Notes: a model not told the origin generated them from the sequence alone. A stretch of DNA of 64,000 bases from Streptomyces luteogriseus (GCF_014205055.1 NZ_JACHMS010000001.1:2852001-2916000), one strand, 5' to 3'. Shown: positions 55,709-64,000, counted from the stretch's first letter. Numbers and translations: made by a program.

Positions 55709-57100
55709 TCAGCCGACGTCGAGACGCAGCAGGTCCTCCTCCGTCTCCCGGCGGACGATCACCCGCGCCTCACCGCCGTCGACGGCGACGACCGGCGGGC
55801 GGAGCACGTGGTTGTAGTTGCTGGCCATGGAGCGGCAGTACGCGCCGGTGGCCGGTACGGCGACGAGGTCACCCGGTGCCAGGTCGGACGGCAGGAACGC
55901 GTCCTTGACCACGATGTCCCCGCTCTCGCAGTGCTTGCCGACGACGCGGGCGAGCATCGGCTCGGCGTCCGAGGTGCGCGAGACCAGCGCGACGCTGTAC
56001 TCCGCGTCGTACAGCGCGGTGCGGATGTTGTCCGACATGCCGCCGTCGACGGACACGTAGGTGCGCAGCCCGTCGAGGGGCTTGATGGTGCCGACCTCGT
56101 AGAGCGTGAAGGCGGTCGGCCCGACGATGGCCCGCCCCGGCTCGACCGAGATACGAGGAGTCCGCAGCTTGGCGGCCTCGCACTCCCGCGTGACGATCTC
56201 GGTGAGCGCCTTGGCGATCTCGTGCGGCTCGCAGGGGTCGTCGTCGCTGGTGTACGCGATGCCGAGCCCGCCGCCGAGGTCGATCTCGGGCAGCTCGACG
56301 CCGTGCTCGTCGCGGATGTCCTTCAGCAGCCCGACCACCCGGTGGGCGGCGACCTCGAACCCCGACATGTCGAAGATCTGCGACCCGATGTGGCTGTGGA
56401 TGCCGACCAGCTCGAGCCCGTCGAGCTGCAACGCCCGGCGTACGGCCTCGGCGGCCTGACCGCCGGCCAGCGGGATGCCGAACTTCTGGTCCTCGTGGGC
56501 CGTGGCGATGAACTCGTGGGTGTGGGCCTCCACGCCGACGGTGATCCGGATGAGGACCTTCTGCCTCGTGCCGAGGCTCTGCGCGATGTGGGCGACGCGG
56601 ACGATCTCCTGGAAGGAGTCGAGGACGATGTGCCCGACCCCGGCCTCGACGGCCCGGGTGATCTCGTCGACGGACTTGTTGTTGCCGTGGAAGGCGATGC
56701 GGTCGGCGGGCATGCCGGCGGAGAGGGCGGTGGCCAGCTCGCCGCCCGAGCAGACGTCGACGTTCAGCCCCTCCTCGTCGAGCCAGCGCACCACGGCACG
56801 GGAGAGGAAGGCCTTGCCGGCGTAGAAGACGTCGGCTTCGGCCCCGAAGGCCGTGCGCCAGGCCCGCGCACGGGCCCGGAAGTCGGCCTCGTCCAAGACG
56901 TAGGCCGGGGTGCCGTACTCCTCGGCGAGCCGGGTGACGGGGATGCCGCCGACGGTCACGACTCCGCCCTCGTCACGCGTGACGGTCTGGGCCCACACCT
57001 TGGGGTCCAGCGCGTTGAGGTCGGCGGGCGGGCCGGAGTAGTGACCCTCGGGGAGGACATCGGCGTGACGGGGCCCGGCGGGATGTGCGGAACGGCTCAT
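55709..57100 (-). CDS. lysA: Diaminopimelate decarboxylase
   Basis: 463 residues from an ATG at 57100 ([14 protein letters not shown]), 16 bases after nrtL; the upstream open frame overlaps nrtL and is rejected. PLP fold-type III enzyme producing L-lysine from meso-diaminopimelate. PLP Lys in [10 protein letters not shown] near 88; the [10 protein letters not shown] motif near 236; the glycine loop [10 protein letters not shown] near 272; PLP-phosphate and substrate motif [10 protein letters not shown] near 318; [10 protein letters not shown] near 400. Precedes hom on the same strand, with 165 bases between. Confidence 0.96.
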   Translation of the reverse strand: MSRSAHPAGPRHADVLPEGHYSGPPADLNALDPKVWAQTVTRDEGGVVTVGGIPVTRLAEEYGTPAYVLDEADFRARARAWRTAFGAEADVFYAGKAFLSRAVVRWLDEEGLNVDVCSGGELATALSAGMPADRIAFHGNNKSVDEITRAVEAGVGHIVLDSFQEIVRVAHIAQSLGTRQKVLIRITVGVEAHTHEFIATAHEDQKFGIPLAGGQAAEAVRRALQLDGLELVGIHSHIGSQIFDMSGFEVAAHRVVGLLKDIRDEHGVELPEIDLGGGLGIAYTSDDDPCEPHEIAKALTEIVTRECEAAKLRTPRISVEPGRAIVGPTAFTLYEVGTIKPLDGLRTYVSVDGGMSDNIRTALYDAEYSVALVSRTSDAEPMLARVVGKHCESGDIVVKDAFLPSDLAPGDLVAVPATGAYCRSMASNYNHVLRPPVVAVDGGEARVIVRRETEEDLLRLDVG

Positions 57101-57116
57101 GATCTGTTCGTGTCTC

Positions 57117-58163
57117 TCAGAGATGGTCGGGAGCGTCGATGCCGAGCAGGGACAGGCCGCCGGCCAGCACCGTCCCGGCGGCTTCGGCGAGCGCGAGCCG
57201 GGCACGGTGGGCGGCCGAGGGTTTCTCCGCACCGCGGGGCAGCACGGCGGGGAGCAGGGGCATCACGGCATCGGCGACGGTGACGAGGTGCCGGGCCAGG
57301 CGGTCGGGGGTGTGGTGCGTGGCGGTGGCGGCGAGGACGCGGGGGTGATCGCCGAGTGCGGCGAGCAGCTCTTCCGCTTCGCTCACGGGACCGGGCTCGG
57401 GGTGAAAGCCGAGGTCGGAGGCGTTGCGCAGGAGGGCCCGGGTGCGGGCGTGGGCGTACCGGACGCGGAAGAGGGGGTTGTTCTCCCGCTGGACGAGGTG
57501 GTCGCCAGGGATCCGGGGCCGGTCGTGGGCGGCGGGGTGCAGCAGCGCCCAGCGGGCGGCGTCCCGGCCGAGGGGAAGGGGGTCGGCGGGGGCGGGGACG
57601 GGGCGGACGGTGACGGACCGGTCGGGAAGAACGCGTGGCCCCGGGGTGACGATGTCCGCCCCGAGGACGGACTTCCACTCCGGGGCGGGCCGGCCGGTGC
57701 ACGAGACACGGACGATGTCCCCCTGGCTCCGCGCCAGACGGGCGACGACGTCCGTGACCACGACGGCACGCACCTCTGCCCGGCAGTAGATCTTGAGGGC
57801 GCTCCTACTGAACCCGTTCGTCGTGTGCCCGTAGCGCCGCCCGCGCCGCAGGATCTCGTCGACCAGGTCACCGGAGGCGGTGCTGTGCAGGCTGACGTTG
57901 AGGAATCCGGGCCCGGTGACCACGACATCGGCGAACCGCTGCTCGTCGAGGAGCCGCGCCCGCAGGATCTCGGCCACGTCACGCGGCGGCCGCCCCGCCG
58001 CGCGGGCCAGCTGGAGGGCGACGTTCGTGGCGAAGTCACCACACCCGCCCGGCCCCGGCGGCGCGACCACGGCCCGCTCCGGCACGGTCACGCTGAGCTC
58101 ACCCTCGTCGACAGCGCGACGCACGGCGTGCAGCACGGTGCGGGAGAGCTCGGCGGGGGTCAC
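57117..58163 (-). CDS. nrtL: ArgRS-like anticodon-binding protein NrtL (no catalytic core)
   Basis: 348 residues from a GTG at 58163. It has the arginyl-tRNA synthetase N-terminal Add1-like domain (~1–95: [32 protein letters not shown]) and the C-terminal DALR-type anticodon-binding helical bundle (~225–348: [26 protein letters not shown]), but between them only a remnant of the aminoacylation core: no HIGH and no KMSKS. It therefore cannot charge tRNA. The family sits just upstream of lysA across actinobacteria, where corynebacteria have a true argS. Possible role: sensing tRNA-Arg or lysine/arginine status; unproven. Confidence 0.9.
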   Translation of the reverse strand: MTPAELSRTVLHAVRRAVDEGELSVTVPERAVVAPPGPGGCGDFATNVALQLARAAGRPPRDVAEILRARLLDEQRFADVVVTGPGFLNVSLHSTASGDLVDEILRRGRRYGHTTNGFSRSALKIYCRAEVRAVVVTDVVARLARSQGDIVRVSCTGRPAPEWKSVLGADIVTPGPRVLPDRSVTVRPVPAPADPLPLGRDAARWALLHPAAHDRPRIPGDHLVQRENNPLFRVRYAHARTRALLRNASDLGFHPEPGPVSEAEELLAALGDHPRVLAATATHHTPDRLARHLVTVADAVMPLLPAVLPRGAEKPSAAHRARLALAEAAGTVLAGGLSLLGIDAPDHL

Positions 58164-58215
58164 GGGACAAGCGTATGGGAGGAAGGGGGTGGGTATGCGA
58201 GCCGGTTTCGGTACG

Positions 58216-58465
58216 GTCCGGGATGTGGACGGGTGTTTTTTGGGGGCGGGTCGGGGATGTGGTCGCGGGGCCTGTGGGGGGCGGGTCGGGGATGCGGTCG
58301 CGGGGCCTGTGGGGGGCGGGTCGGGGATGCGGTCGCGGGGCCTGGTGAGGGCTGCCGGTCGGGGATGTGGACGCGACGCCCCTCATGGGCTGCCGGTCGG
58401 GGATCTTGACGCTGCGCCTCATGAAGGCCGGTCGGGGATGTGGTCGCGGCACCTCGTGATGGCCA
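58216..58465. repeat. G-rich 35–38-base tandem repeat array
   Basis: Seven head-to-tail units of 34–38 bases (the first, 58216–58249, degenerate; clear units start at 58250, 58285, 58320, 58358, 58396 and 58431), each beginning GTCGGGGATGYGGTCGCGG. The plus strand is very G-rich with many GGGG runs. It fills the 481-base gap between nrtL and the response regulator, together with a second repeat family. No gene is seen in this gap. Confidence 0.88.
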
Positions 58466-58498
58466 GCTGCCGCTGGTGCGACAGCGCGGCAGGGGCGC

Positions 58499-58632
58499 TG
58501 GTGACGGCCTGCCGCAGGGACCGGTGATGATGGTCTGCCGCCAGGCGCGGTGGTGACGGCCTGCCGCAGGGACCGGTGGCGATGGTCTGCCGCCAGGGGC
58601 GATGGTGACGGCCTGCCGCAAGAGGCGGGGCT
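58499..58632. repeat. Second tandem repeat family (about 50 bases per unit)
   Basis: About two and a half copies of a unit beginning GGTGACGGCCTGCCGCAGG and containing GATGGTCTGCCGCCAGG. It directly follows the 35–38-base array and stops just before the response regulator stop codon. Confidence 0.8.
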
Positions 58633-58644
58633 CGGGCCGTCCCG

Positions 58645-59115
58645 CTACGGCACGGCCGGCTGATCCACTTCCTTCACCGGGACGCCGTCGCCTCCGGCGT
58701 CGGGGCTGTCGCCGTGCTCCCGGCCCCCGCCCCGGGCCCGGGCTCGCTCGACCAACTGGCTTACGATCCGCACCAGTTCGGCCGGCTCGAAGGGCTTGGA
58801 GAGAAAGGCGTCGACGCCGACTTCGAGCCCGGCCTCGATCTCGGGATGACTGCAGGCGCTTACGATGGCGAGGGGCATGTCACGGGTACGGGGATCGGCC
58901 CGCAGCCGGGCGGCGGTCCTGAGCCCGTCCAGCCGGGGCATGACGACGTCGAGGGTCACTACATCGGGCCGCACCTGATGAACGACATCAAGACACTCGG
59001 CACCATCGGCCGCGGTCACGACCTCCAGCCCCTCCAGCTCGAGGTTGACCCTGATCAACTGCCGGATGACCTTGTTGTCGTCCACAACAAGCACCCGACC
59101 AGACACGCCTGGCAC
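58645..59115 (-). CDS. Single-domain response regulator (receiver only)
   Basis: About 156 residues from a GTG at 59115 (VPGVSGRVLVVDDNK); neighbouring GTG codons are equally possible. CheY-like receiver: acidic pair in VLVVDDNK near 10, phospho-acceptor Asp in DVVTLDVVMPRLDG near 55, Ser in IVSACS near 83, conserved Lys in FLSKPFEP near 105. There is no DNA-binding output domain; the C-terminal ~30 residues are Gly/Asp-rich. No histidine kinase is encoded nearby, so it probably acts by protein contact in a phosphorelay. Next to tRNA-Arg. Confidence 0.88.
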   Translation of the reverse strand: MPGVSGRVLVVDDNKVIRQLIRVNLELEGLEVVTAADGAECLDVVHQVRPDVVTLDVVMPRLDGLRTAARLRADPRTRDMPLAIVSACSHPEIEAGLEVGVDAFLSKPFEPAELVRIVSQLVERARARGGGREHGDSPDAGGDGVPVKEVDQPAVP

Positions 59116-59278
59116 CACTCGAGAGTAGGTCGAACCCGGCCATCGCGTCCGGGTTTTCCCCACTTCCACCCCGCACAAGCGACTCACATCCCCGCCCCCG
59201 GCAGCGGAAACCCGTTCATGACCACCCCGAGGGAGCTGGTAGTGTTCTACCCGTCGCCGCGAGCAACGCGACGAACAC

Positions 59279-59350
59279 GCCCCCGTAGCTCAGGGGATAG
59301 AGCAACGGCCTCCGGAGCCGTGTGCGCAGGTTCGAATCCTGCCGGGGGCA
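59279..59350 (+). tRNA. tRNA-Arg (anticodon CCG)
   Basis: Complete cloverleaf: acceptor GCCCCCG/CGGGGGC with A as discriminator, D-stem GCTC/GAGC, anticodon stem ACGGC/GCCGT with loop CTCCGGA (anticodon CCG), T-arm GCAGG TTCGAAT CCTGC. CCA is not encoded. Confidence 0.95.
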
Positions 59351-59404
59351 CTCGCCGGTCAGAGACCCAGAATCATGGTCTGACCAGGGTGGATGCCGAC
59401 AGAA

Positions 59405-59440
59405 GAGGGCGGGTGTCAGTCTCACTGACTCCCGCCCTTT
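59405..59440 (+). terminator. Hairpin terminator after tRNA-Arg
   Basis: GGGCGGG-T-GTCAGT, loop CTC, ACTGAC-T-CCCGCCC (59407–59437) followed by TTT. A weaker hairpin, GGTCAGAGACC with GGTCTGACC, lies between it and the tRNA (59356–59384). It could also serve the convergent lipoprotein gene ending at 59481. Confidence 0.8.
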
Positions 59441-59480
59441 CTCGCTGTCTCTCACGGTTCGCGTGTGAGGAGCGTATGGA

Positions 59481-60128
59481 TCAAGCCGCAGCGTCTTTGA
59501 TGATCGTCCGAGCGTGGCGATAGAACCGCTCTCGGCTGTCGTCCAGTCCGTCGGCGTCGGGCAGCGCAAGGCCGTTGACGAGGGCCTCGCACGTCTGAGC
59601 AGCCCAGAGCCCGTGGATGTGGAAGACGTTGTTGGCCCTCTGCCGCAGGTCGAAGTCCGGCATGACCTCGATCACGGGCAACGCCTCGTCATGGTGCTTG
59701 CGCACCAGCGCCGCGCACTCGTCGTAGAGCTCGGCTGCATCGACGTTGAGCGCCTCGGCCGCTGCCCCGGCTTTCTCGCGGAAGTCGTGGAGCATCTTCG
59801 ATATGGCTGTCGCTGTAGCGATCACCTGCTCCCTCACCCGCTGCTCCTCGGCAAGCTTTGAGTCGTGGCGACGCTTGGACTCTTCTTGCCTCTCAGCGTG
59901 GTCCTGCCGTGCCTTCTCCGTTCGACCTGTGAAGTGGTGAGCGGTCCACGCGGCGAGCGCGGAGCTGAACAGGACTGCACCAGCAGATATCAGTGCCGTG
60001 ACCCACTGACTGTCCTGGACCACCGTGGTCGTCACCCCACCAGCCTTTGTCGTGGTGGTCTTTGTGGCGCAACTGGCCAGCAGTGTCATGAGGATGAAGG
60101 GCGCTACGCGCCTTCCAGATCTTCGCAT
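59481..60128 (-). CDS. Putative lipoprotein with membrane segment and coiled coil
   Basis: 215 residues. The N-terminus has a basic start, a hydrophobic run and a lipobox (LLASC), predicting lipidation at Cys near 20. A second hydrophobic helix (~43–67, WVTALISAGAVLFSSALAAW) is followed by a charged Lys/Glu/Arg-rich coiled coil (~70–115) and a helical C-terminus. Two hydrophobic stretches make the topology uncertain: it could be a plain membrane protein. I know no family for it. It lies between tRNA-Arg and an integrase remnant, with lower GC than the core genes, so it is probably island cargo. Confidence 0.6.
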   Translation of the reverse strand: MRRSGRRVAPFILMTLLASCATKTTTTKAGGVTTTVVQDSQWVTALISAGAVLFSSALAAWTAHHFTGRTEKARQDHAERQEESKRRHDSKLAEEQRVREQVIATATAISKMLHDFREKAGAAAEALNVDAAELYDECAALVRKHHDEALPVIEVMPDFDLRQRANNVFHIHGLWAAQTCEALVNGLALPDADGLDDSRERFYRHARTIIKDAAA

Positions 60129-60201
60129 GAGGGGTGACTGTAGCGCTCTTGACGGACCATCACTTAGAGGCGATATCCCAACCCATAGTCTTCACGATCT
60201 T

Positions 60202-60339
60202 CTAGGTTTTCTCCTCCTCTCTGTCGTCGATGACGCCCGCGTAGCGGCAATGAATGACCTCTGGCGAGTCGCCGGCGCGCCGAGCTACCTCCGCCACAGG
60301 GATCCGTGCCGGCCGGGGCGTCCGGGTCTGCCGGCTCAC
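60202..60339 (-). pseudogene. Tyrosine recombinase (integrase) C-terminal remnant
   Basis: In one minus-strand frame ending at TAG (60204–60202), a 46-codon open stretch contains IPVAEVARRAGDSPEVIHCR then RYAGVIDDREEE. This matches the end of Streptomyces plasmid/phage integrases (GVPxxEVARRAGHSVEVLLxxYAxCIDGxxE), with the nucleophile Tyr in RYAG; the box His aligns with Asp (RAGDS). The frame is blocked by TGA just upstream and no other integrase domain is visible. With tRNA-Arg 850 bases away, it reads as the wreck of an element that integrated there. No gene is seen in the rest of the 60129–60535 gap. Confidence 0.6.
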
Positions 60340-60535
60340 CGCCGCTGGTCAGGAGAGGCGGAACTGAGTCAGCGGCGCCCGCAGCCGTCAGTGATGCGTG
60401 TCCAACTGATTGACGCCGCGGACGGCCACGCACGGACGCTCAAGGAACATCGCCTCGGGTCAGATGCGCACCAGGTGCGAAAACCGGTGATTCCTCGCTG
60501 TTGCCGTTCCATGTTGGACACCGCATTCTCAGCGT

Positions 60536-60850
60536 ATGCCGGTCTCTCCTGACGCTCGCGACCTCTGCCGGTCCGTCTTCGCGCCGGATGTGGTGCAGCT
60601 GGCTGTCATGGCTTTGGAGACCTACGCCGGGCCGGATGAGACGTGGGTTCATCAGGCCGCCATCAAGCTCAGCGAAGGGGAGCTTCACCGCTTGGCCCAC
60701 TGGTTGGACGAGGCCGAGCGGAACCCGGACACCTTCCGCTGGTACGCCGGCGAGCCCACCGACGTGTCACCCGAATCGCACCGGTTCGCGATCGAGTTCA
60801 TCAACAGGCTGATGGACAAGGATGTCCCCAAGCCGCCAGGGCCGCGGTGA
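60536..60850 (+). CDS. Hypothetical protein (104 aa)
   Basis: Starts ATG at 60536 without a clear ribosome site, so it may be leaderless. Codon use is GC-rich at third positions and therefore coding-like. The protein is soluble, mostly helical and acidic (LCRSVFAPDVVQLAVMALET, LSEGELHRLAHWLDEAERNP), with no family that I recognise. It follows the integrase remnant in the variable region downstream of tRNA-Arg. Confidence 0.55.
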   Translation: MPVSPDARDLCRSVFAPDVVQLAVMALETYAGPDETWVHQAAIKLSEGELHRLAHWLDEAERNPDTFRWYAGEPTDVSPESHRFAIEFINRLMDKDVPKPPGPR

Positions 60851-61149
60851 GCTGCGTGCCGGAGCCGTGCCAAATGGTGCGGGGATGCACGGGAAACAGC
60901 CGTCGCTCAACAGCCGCGTTCACGCGTCACAGTGCCGCTCCGCAGCAGGTCAGCAAGCCTGTCGAGCGCATGGGACCCGAGCTTGCCAAGTTGAGAGCGC
61001 GAGCTCGACTCCTGCCACCCGATCCATGATGAAACCCCAGGTCACCGGGCTGGTGTTGGTTCGTTGTCCGGCCCCTGCCGGCAGCGGCGCACCACAGTTG
61101 CACCAGCAGGCCGCAAACTGTGGGGACCCACGGTTCAAGGGGAGGGTCC

Positions 61150-61437
61150 ATGTTTGCCGTCAAGATCATTACGACCGTTCTGGTGGCCGTTCTACTGATC
61201 TCGGGCCTGTCAGCATGGGTCAGCGGGCGTGTCCCTGGGGCGGTATTCGGCCTGAGCGGACTGCCCCGGCCGAGGTGGTGGGGAGCGGGTGCGGTCATGA
61301 CGTGCTCCGGAGCGTTGATCTCCCTATGGGTCGCACCCGAATACGGATACGGCCTCCCGATGGTGGGCGTTGGCCTGGTCACCATGGCGCGGAGGCCGTA
61401 CCCGCCGGATCAGCGACCCGGATCTTCCTCCGTATGA
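61150..61437 (+). CDS. Small membrane protein (95 aa)
   Basis: ATG at 61150 follows GGGGAGG by 4–5 bases, a strong ribosome site, so I prefer it over the upstream in-frame ATG at 61120. Three hydrophobic segments (about 3–24, 44–62, 68–84), a WVSGRVPG loop and a Pro-rich tail. No family recognised. The 299 bases before it (60851–61149) show no convincing gene. Confidence 0.6.
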   Translation: MFAVKIITTVLVAVLLISGLSAWVSGRVPGAVFGLSGLPRPRWWGAGAVMTCSGALISLWVAPEYGYGLPMVGVGLVTMARRPYPPDQRPGSSSV

Positions 61438-61686
61438 GCCGGCTCCTTTCCCGTGCGCAGGTGGAGCTGGAAGCCAAGGCTCGCTGTTCTCTCGCGTCTT
61501 CTCACGCTCGGCGTGCACGCTCTCGTCCAGACCGGAGGTTCGTGCCACTGTCGTGCCGGATGCGGGGGTAGCCACGGTCAACGCGGGTGTCCGGTCGAGT
61601 TCTTGGCCGTCTGACCGGGAATCGAAGGCTCAGCTCAGCGGCACGATCCCCCTGGCCTCTCCCCTTCTGACATCCAGCTGTTGCCC

Positions 61687-62442
61687 CTAACCGGTCGGCA
61701 CGGGTGCTACCGGGCGGACCGCTGTGAAGTCCTGGCGCTCGCAGCGGGTGGCAGAGAGCAACAGCAGCCACTCGTCGCAGCCCTGCCACGGAGAGAGGTC
61801 GCCGCCACCTCCCCGCACCACCCGCGGTCCGTCGCCGGTGCGGGGACGGGCGTCCACCGGGGCGTCCGTGAAATGCGGGATCCACACATCGGAGCAGATC
61901 TCGTTCGCCGACCCCATCGCCGCCAGCCCGAAGGCGTTCTCAGCCGCGGCGGTGCGCTCCTCGTCGGCAAAGTCGTCGAGCACCTGGTCCTCGTCCGGCA
62001 TCCCGTCCCCTCGGAAGGTCAGAGTGGTCGTGCCTGCCCGGGCCGCGTACTCCCACTCCGCCTCACTGGGCAGCCGGAAGGGCAACGCCCCCAGCAGGTC
62101 GTCCAAGTCGTCCTCGAAGCGGGCCGTGCGTGAATCCGATTCGGCGAAGCTGTCCTCGTAGTCGGGCAGCCAGTGCCGTGCTTGCGCCACCGTGAGCGGA
62201 TGTCGGGCGATCAAGAACGGCTCGACCCGCACTTCTCGTACGGGCCGGGCCTGGACAGCACCGGCGAAGAACGATCCGAGGTCGTCATCGGCGCCGTCGG
62301 ACCGCTCTATGGCACGAACCGCGTCCAGTTCCGCGTCGGACAGGCCCATCAGGAACGTCCCACCGGGGACGGCCCGGAAGACCACTCCGGAAGGGGTGTG
62401 CCGCCAAGCCGGTCGGCCGGCCACGATTTCTTGAGCCCACAT
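61687..62442 (-). CDS. Formylglycine-generating-enzyme (SUMF1/FGE)-fold protein
   Basis: 251 residues; ATG at 62442. FGE-sulfatase domain landmarks: VPGGTFLMGLSD near 25–36, FLIARHPLTVAQARHWL near 75–91, RLPSEAEWEYAARAGTTT near 121–138, VVRGGGGDLSPW near 208 and RPVAP at the C-terminus. The usual GNVWEW is altered to ANEICSDVW and the RGGSW motif to RGGGGDLS. I cannot point to the Cys pair used by true sulfatase-activating FGEs, so another C-lectin-like role is as likely. No sulfatase gene is near. Stands alone, convergent with the small membrane protein gene. Confidence 0.75.
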   Translation of the reverse strand: MWAQEIVAGRPAWRHTPSGVVFRAVPGGTFLMGLSDAELDAVRAIERSDGADDDLGSFFAGAVQARPVREVRVEPFLIARHPLTVAQARHWLPDYEDSFAESDSRTARFEDDLDDLLGALPFRLPSEAEWEYAARAGTTTLTFRGDGMPDEDQVLDDFADEERTAAAENAFGLAAMGSANEICSDVWIPHFTDAPVDARPRTGDGPRVVRGGGGDLSPWQGCDEWLLLLSATRCERQDFTAVRPVAPVPTG

Positions 62443-62650
62443 GGTGCCGGACGCTAGCAGCCGGATATCCCGGACGTCGGCCGGGAGGGAGTGTGGTCAG
62501 CTGATCCGGGGCACTTGCCGAGTCACTTGCGACGTCTCGTAGCCGACCAGGGCGGGAGCCAGTTTCACCGGCTCTCTCCCTCTTCGTCGTGTCCTGGAGT
62601 CGGCGTCCCGCTAGGCTTCGCCTCCCACTTGGGTTCGGGGGAGGCCACGC

Positions 62651-63373
62651 TTGGGACCGTCATTCATCTCCGCGGCGGCTCGGTACCAGATGAGTCAGGA
62701 CTACGCTGCCATTGCCACCAGCATCACCGCGGCGTTGCTGCTCGCGTCACTCGTCGAGTTCTATGCGATCACGACGGACAATGTCGGGCGCCGTGTGAAG
62801 CTGGGGCACGTTTTTGATACGGGAGTGGCCCGGGTGGTTCGGTTCTCCGACCGGGCCATCAATCTCGGGTACACGATTCCGGATCAGGTTCTCAGGAATC
62901 GCCCGTTCGGCAGGTTTCTGTATGACCTGGAATTCCGTGACGCCTGGCAGGAGATCGCGGAGGGGTGGTGGGATGCGGAGTACGACACGCGTAACCACCC
63001 CACTCTCGATGAGGAGTTCAACCGGCTCAATCAGTTCTTCCGGCGGCCTTTCGTGTTGGCCAGGATCGCGTACAAAGTGCGCATCACCCGGGCGCTGCTC
63101 TCCCTGGGGGTGGCTGTGCTCGCGGCAGTGACCATATTCGCCCTCCTCGAGTGGTCAGCCAGGCGAGAAGGCGGAGACGGGTCCTGGCTGGCCTTGGCGA
63201 CGCTCCTGGGCTGCCTGTTCTCCACGATCCTGTATCTCGGCGCCTTCATCGCCCGGCTGTTCGACATGGTCTTCACCAGGGCGATGGAGGCCGCGGTCAA
63301 GGATTTCATCAGTGCGCATGGGATCGAGCTGGAGACAGAGCGACCTGCGTGGCGGCCCTATCGGCACACGTAG
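62651..63373 (+). CDS. Membrane protein of unknown function (240 aa)
   Basis: I accept a TTG at 62651 because GGGGGAGG lies 6 bases upstream; an ATG at 62690 (MSQDYAAIA) is the alternative. One hydrophobic segment near 22–42, a long charged cytoplasmic or external middle with aromatic residues (EFRDAWQEIAEGWWDAEYD), then two more transmembrane helices (~148–166 and ~178–202) and a short tail. No family recognised. The 208 bases before it hold no evident gene. Confidence 0.65.
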   Translation: MGPSFISAAARYQMSQDYAAIATSITAALLLASLVEFYAITTDNVGRRVKLGHVFDTGVARVVRFSDRAINLGYTIPDQVLRNRPFGRFLYDLEFRDAWQEIAEGWWDAEYDTRNHPTLDEEFNRLNQFFRRPFVLARIAYKVRITRALLSLGVAVLAAVTIFALLEWSARREGGDGSWLALATLLGCLFSTILYLGAFIARLFDMVFTRAMEAAVKDFISAHGIELETERPAWRPYRHT

Positions 63374-63401
63374 CCGAGGACGCACAGCGGCGCATCTCGC
63401 T

Positions 63402-63845
63402 TCAGGTGTCCCGTGGGCTCTCGAACGGGACGAACGCGTCGTCCTTCCGCATCACGCACAGCGCCCAGACGATGAAGCCCGAGATGGCGATCATGATGAT
63501 CGACCAGACCGGATAGTAGGGCAGGGAAAGGAAGTTGGAGATGACGACGAGGGCCGCGATGCCCACGCCGAGGACGCGGGCCCAGGTCGATGCCATGAAC
63601 AGGCCGAAGCTGACGACGAAGGCGAGTACGCCCAGGGCAAGGTGGATCCAGCCCCAGGCGGTGAGGTTGAACTCGAAGACGTAGTTCCGTGTCGAGACGA
63701 AGATGCCGTCGTCCGCGATCTCCGCGATGCCGCGCATGACGTCGAGAATGCCGCCGATCATGAGCATGATGGCCGCGAAGACGGTGACGCCCGTGACCCA
63801 TTCCCGTAGGGACGTGCGGGCGCTTCCCGGGTGCGTGGTGGTCAT
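63402..63845 (-). CDS. DUF7144-type four-helix membrane protein
   Basis: 147 residues from an ATG at 63845 right after GAGGAGG; the upstream extension is rejected. Four hydrophobic helices (about 17–38, 60–80, 84–106, 111–132). The text WVTGVTVFAAIMLMIGGILDVMRGIAEI, then WGWIHLALGV and SLPYYPVWSIIMIAI, is typical of a small membrane family abundant in actinomycetes. Function unknown. Convergent with the preceding membrane gene, 28 bases between stops. The final 155 bases of the window show no gene. Confidence 0.8.
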   Translation of the reverse strand: MTTTHPGSARTSLREWVTGVTVFAAIMLMIGGILDVMRGIAEIADDGIFVSTRNYVFEFNLTAWGWIHLALGVLAFVVSFGLFMASTWARVLGVGIAALVVISNFLSLPYYPVWSIIMIAISGFIVWALCVMRKDDAFVPFESPRDT

Positions 63846-64000
63846 GCCGGCCTCCTCGTTCCCATCCCGTCCGGTCGGGTGGCCGCCCTCCAGGGCCGTG
63901 TCGTTCTCAGCGTGCCCACGGCAAGACGCGGTGGGCCTCACCCGGGATGGGTGAAGCGCGACAGGGAAGAAAATGCCACTTTCGCCCCATACGCACCATT

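Noticed and set aside
53100..57200. Threonine or lysine leader peptide or lysine riboswitch before hom or lysA
   Set aside because: Gaps are short or filled by terminator-like hairpins; I saw no Thr-rich leader ORF and no conserved L-box elements.
60950..61138. Short minus-strand ORF with PVTWGFIMDRVAGVELAL
   Set aside because: No ribosome site, no family and overlapping open frames on both strands; treated as non-coding.

Overview
The window comes from a high-GC actinomycete, almost certainly a Streptomyces: GC-rich third codon positions, GTG/TTG starts, a TTA codon in a pathway regulator, and a conserved rho–thrB–thrC–hom–lysA and rpmE–prfA–prmC–tsaC–glyA–wecA core gene order. It joins the right-hand end of a large modular polyketide cluster to core chromosome, and then to a small variable region beside a tRNA-Arg gene.

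Bases 1–36600 (all minus strand) are a type I polyketide locus. Reading with transcription, the order is a type II thioesterase, two large ATP-binding LuxR-type (LAL) regulators, a cytochrome P450, and two giant PKS genes, the second of which runs off the left edge. The assembly line reads: loading KSQ–AT(malonyl)–ACP; M1 KS–AT(mal)–KR–ACP; M2 KS–AT(mmal)–KR–ACP; M3 KS–AT(mal)–DH–ER–KR–ACP; then on the next protein M4 KS–AT(malonyl-like, HAAH)–dead KR–ACP; M5 KS–AT(mmal)–KR–ACP; and the start of M6. An acetate starter, two hydroxyls, one methyl, one full reduction and a retained ketone give the 2-hydroxypropyl/spiroketal end of oligomycin-type macrolides. The accessory set (one P450, TEII, two LAL regulators) is also what I recall of the oligomycin cluster. 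The M4 AT points to a product without the C-26 methyl (oligomycin D/rutamycin A-like), unless HAAH accepts methylmalonyl.

Bases 36601–39434 (plus strand) hold a metallophosphoesterase and a shortened, active-site-degenerate methylmalonyl-CoA mutase-like gene. A TAGGGG motif lies 87–92 bases before the start codons of the first PKS gene, the first LuxR gene, the thioesterase gene and the phosphoesterase gene. It is a candidate shared operator that would place the phosphoesterase (and probably the mutase-like gene) inside the regulon.

Bases 39531–59115 (minus strand) are housekeeping: wecA-like transferase, serine hydroxymethyltransferase, a phosphatase-family protein with Ser in place of its catalytic Cys, tsaC, prmC, prfA, rpmE, a LytR-CpsA-Psr enzyme, a secreted trypsin-like protease with VCBS repeats, rho, thrB, thrC, hom, lysA, nrtL and a response regulator. 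In S. coelicolor, as I recall it, the ATP synthase operon follows wecA directly; here the polyketide cluster occupies that junction. An ATP-synthase-inhibitor-type cluster would then sit beside, or split off, the atp locus.

Bases 59279–63845 hold tRNA-Arg(CCG), a lipoprotein, a decayed tyrosine-integrase tail, small membrane or hypothetical proteins and a sulfatase-modifying-factor-like protein. This looks like the remnant of an element integrated at the tRNA.
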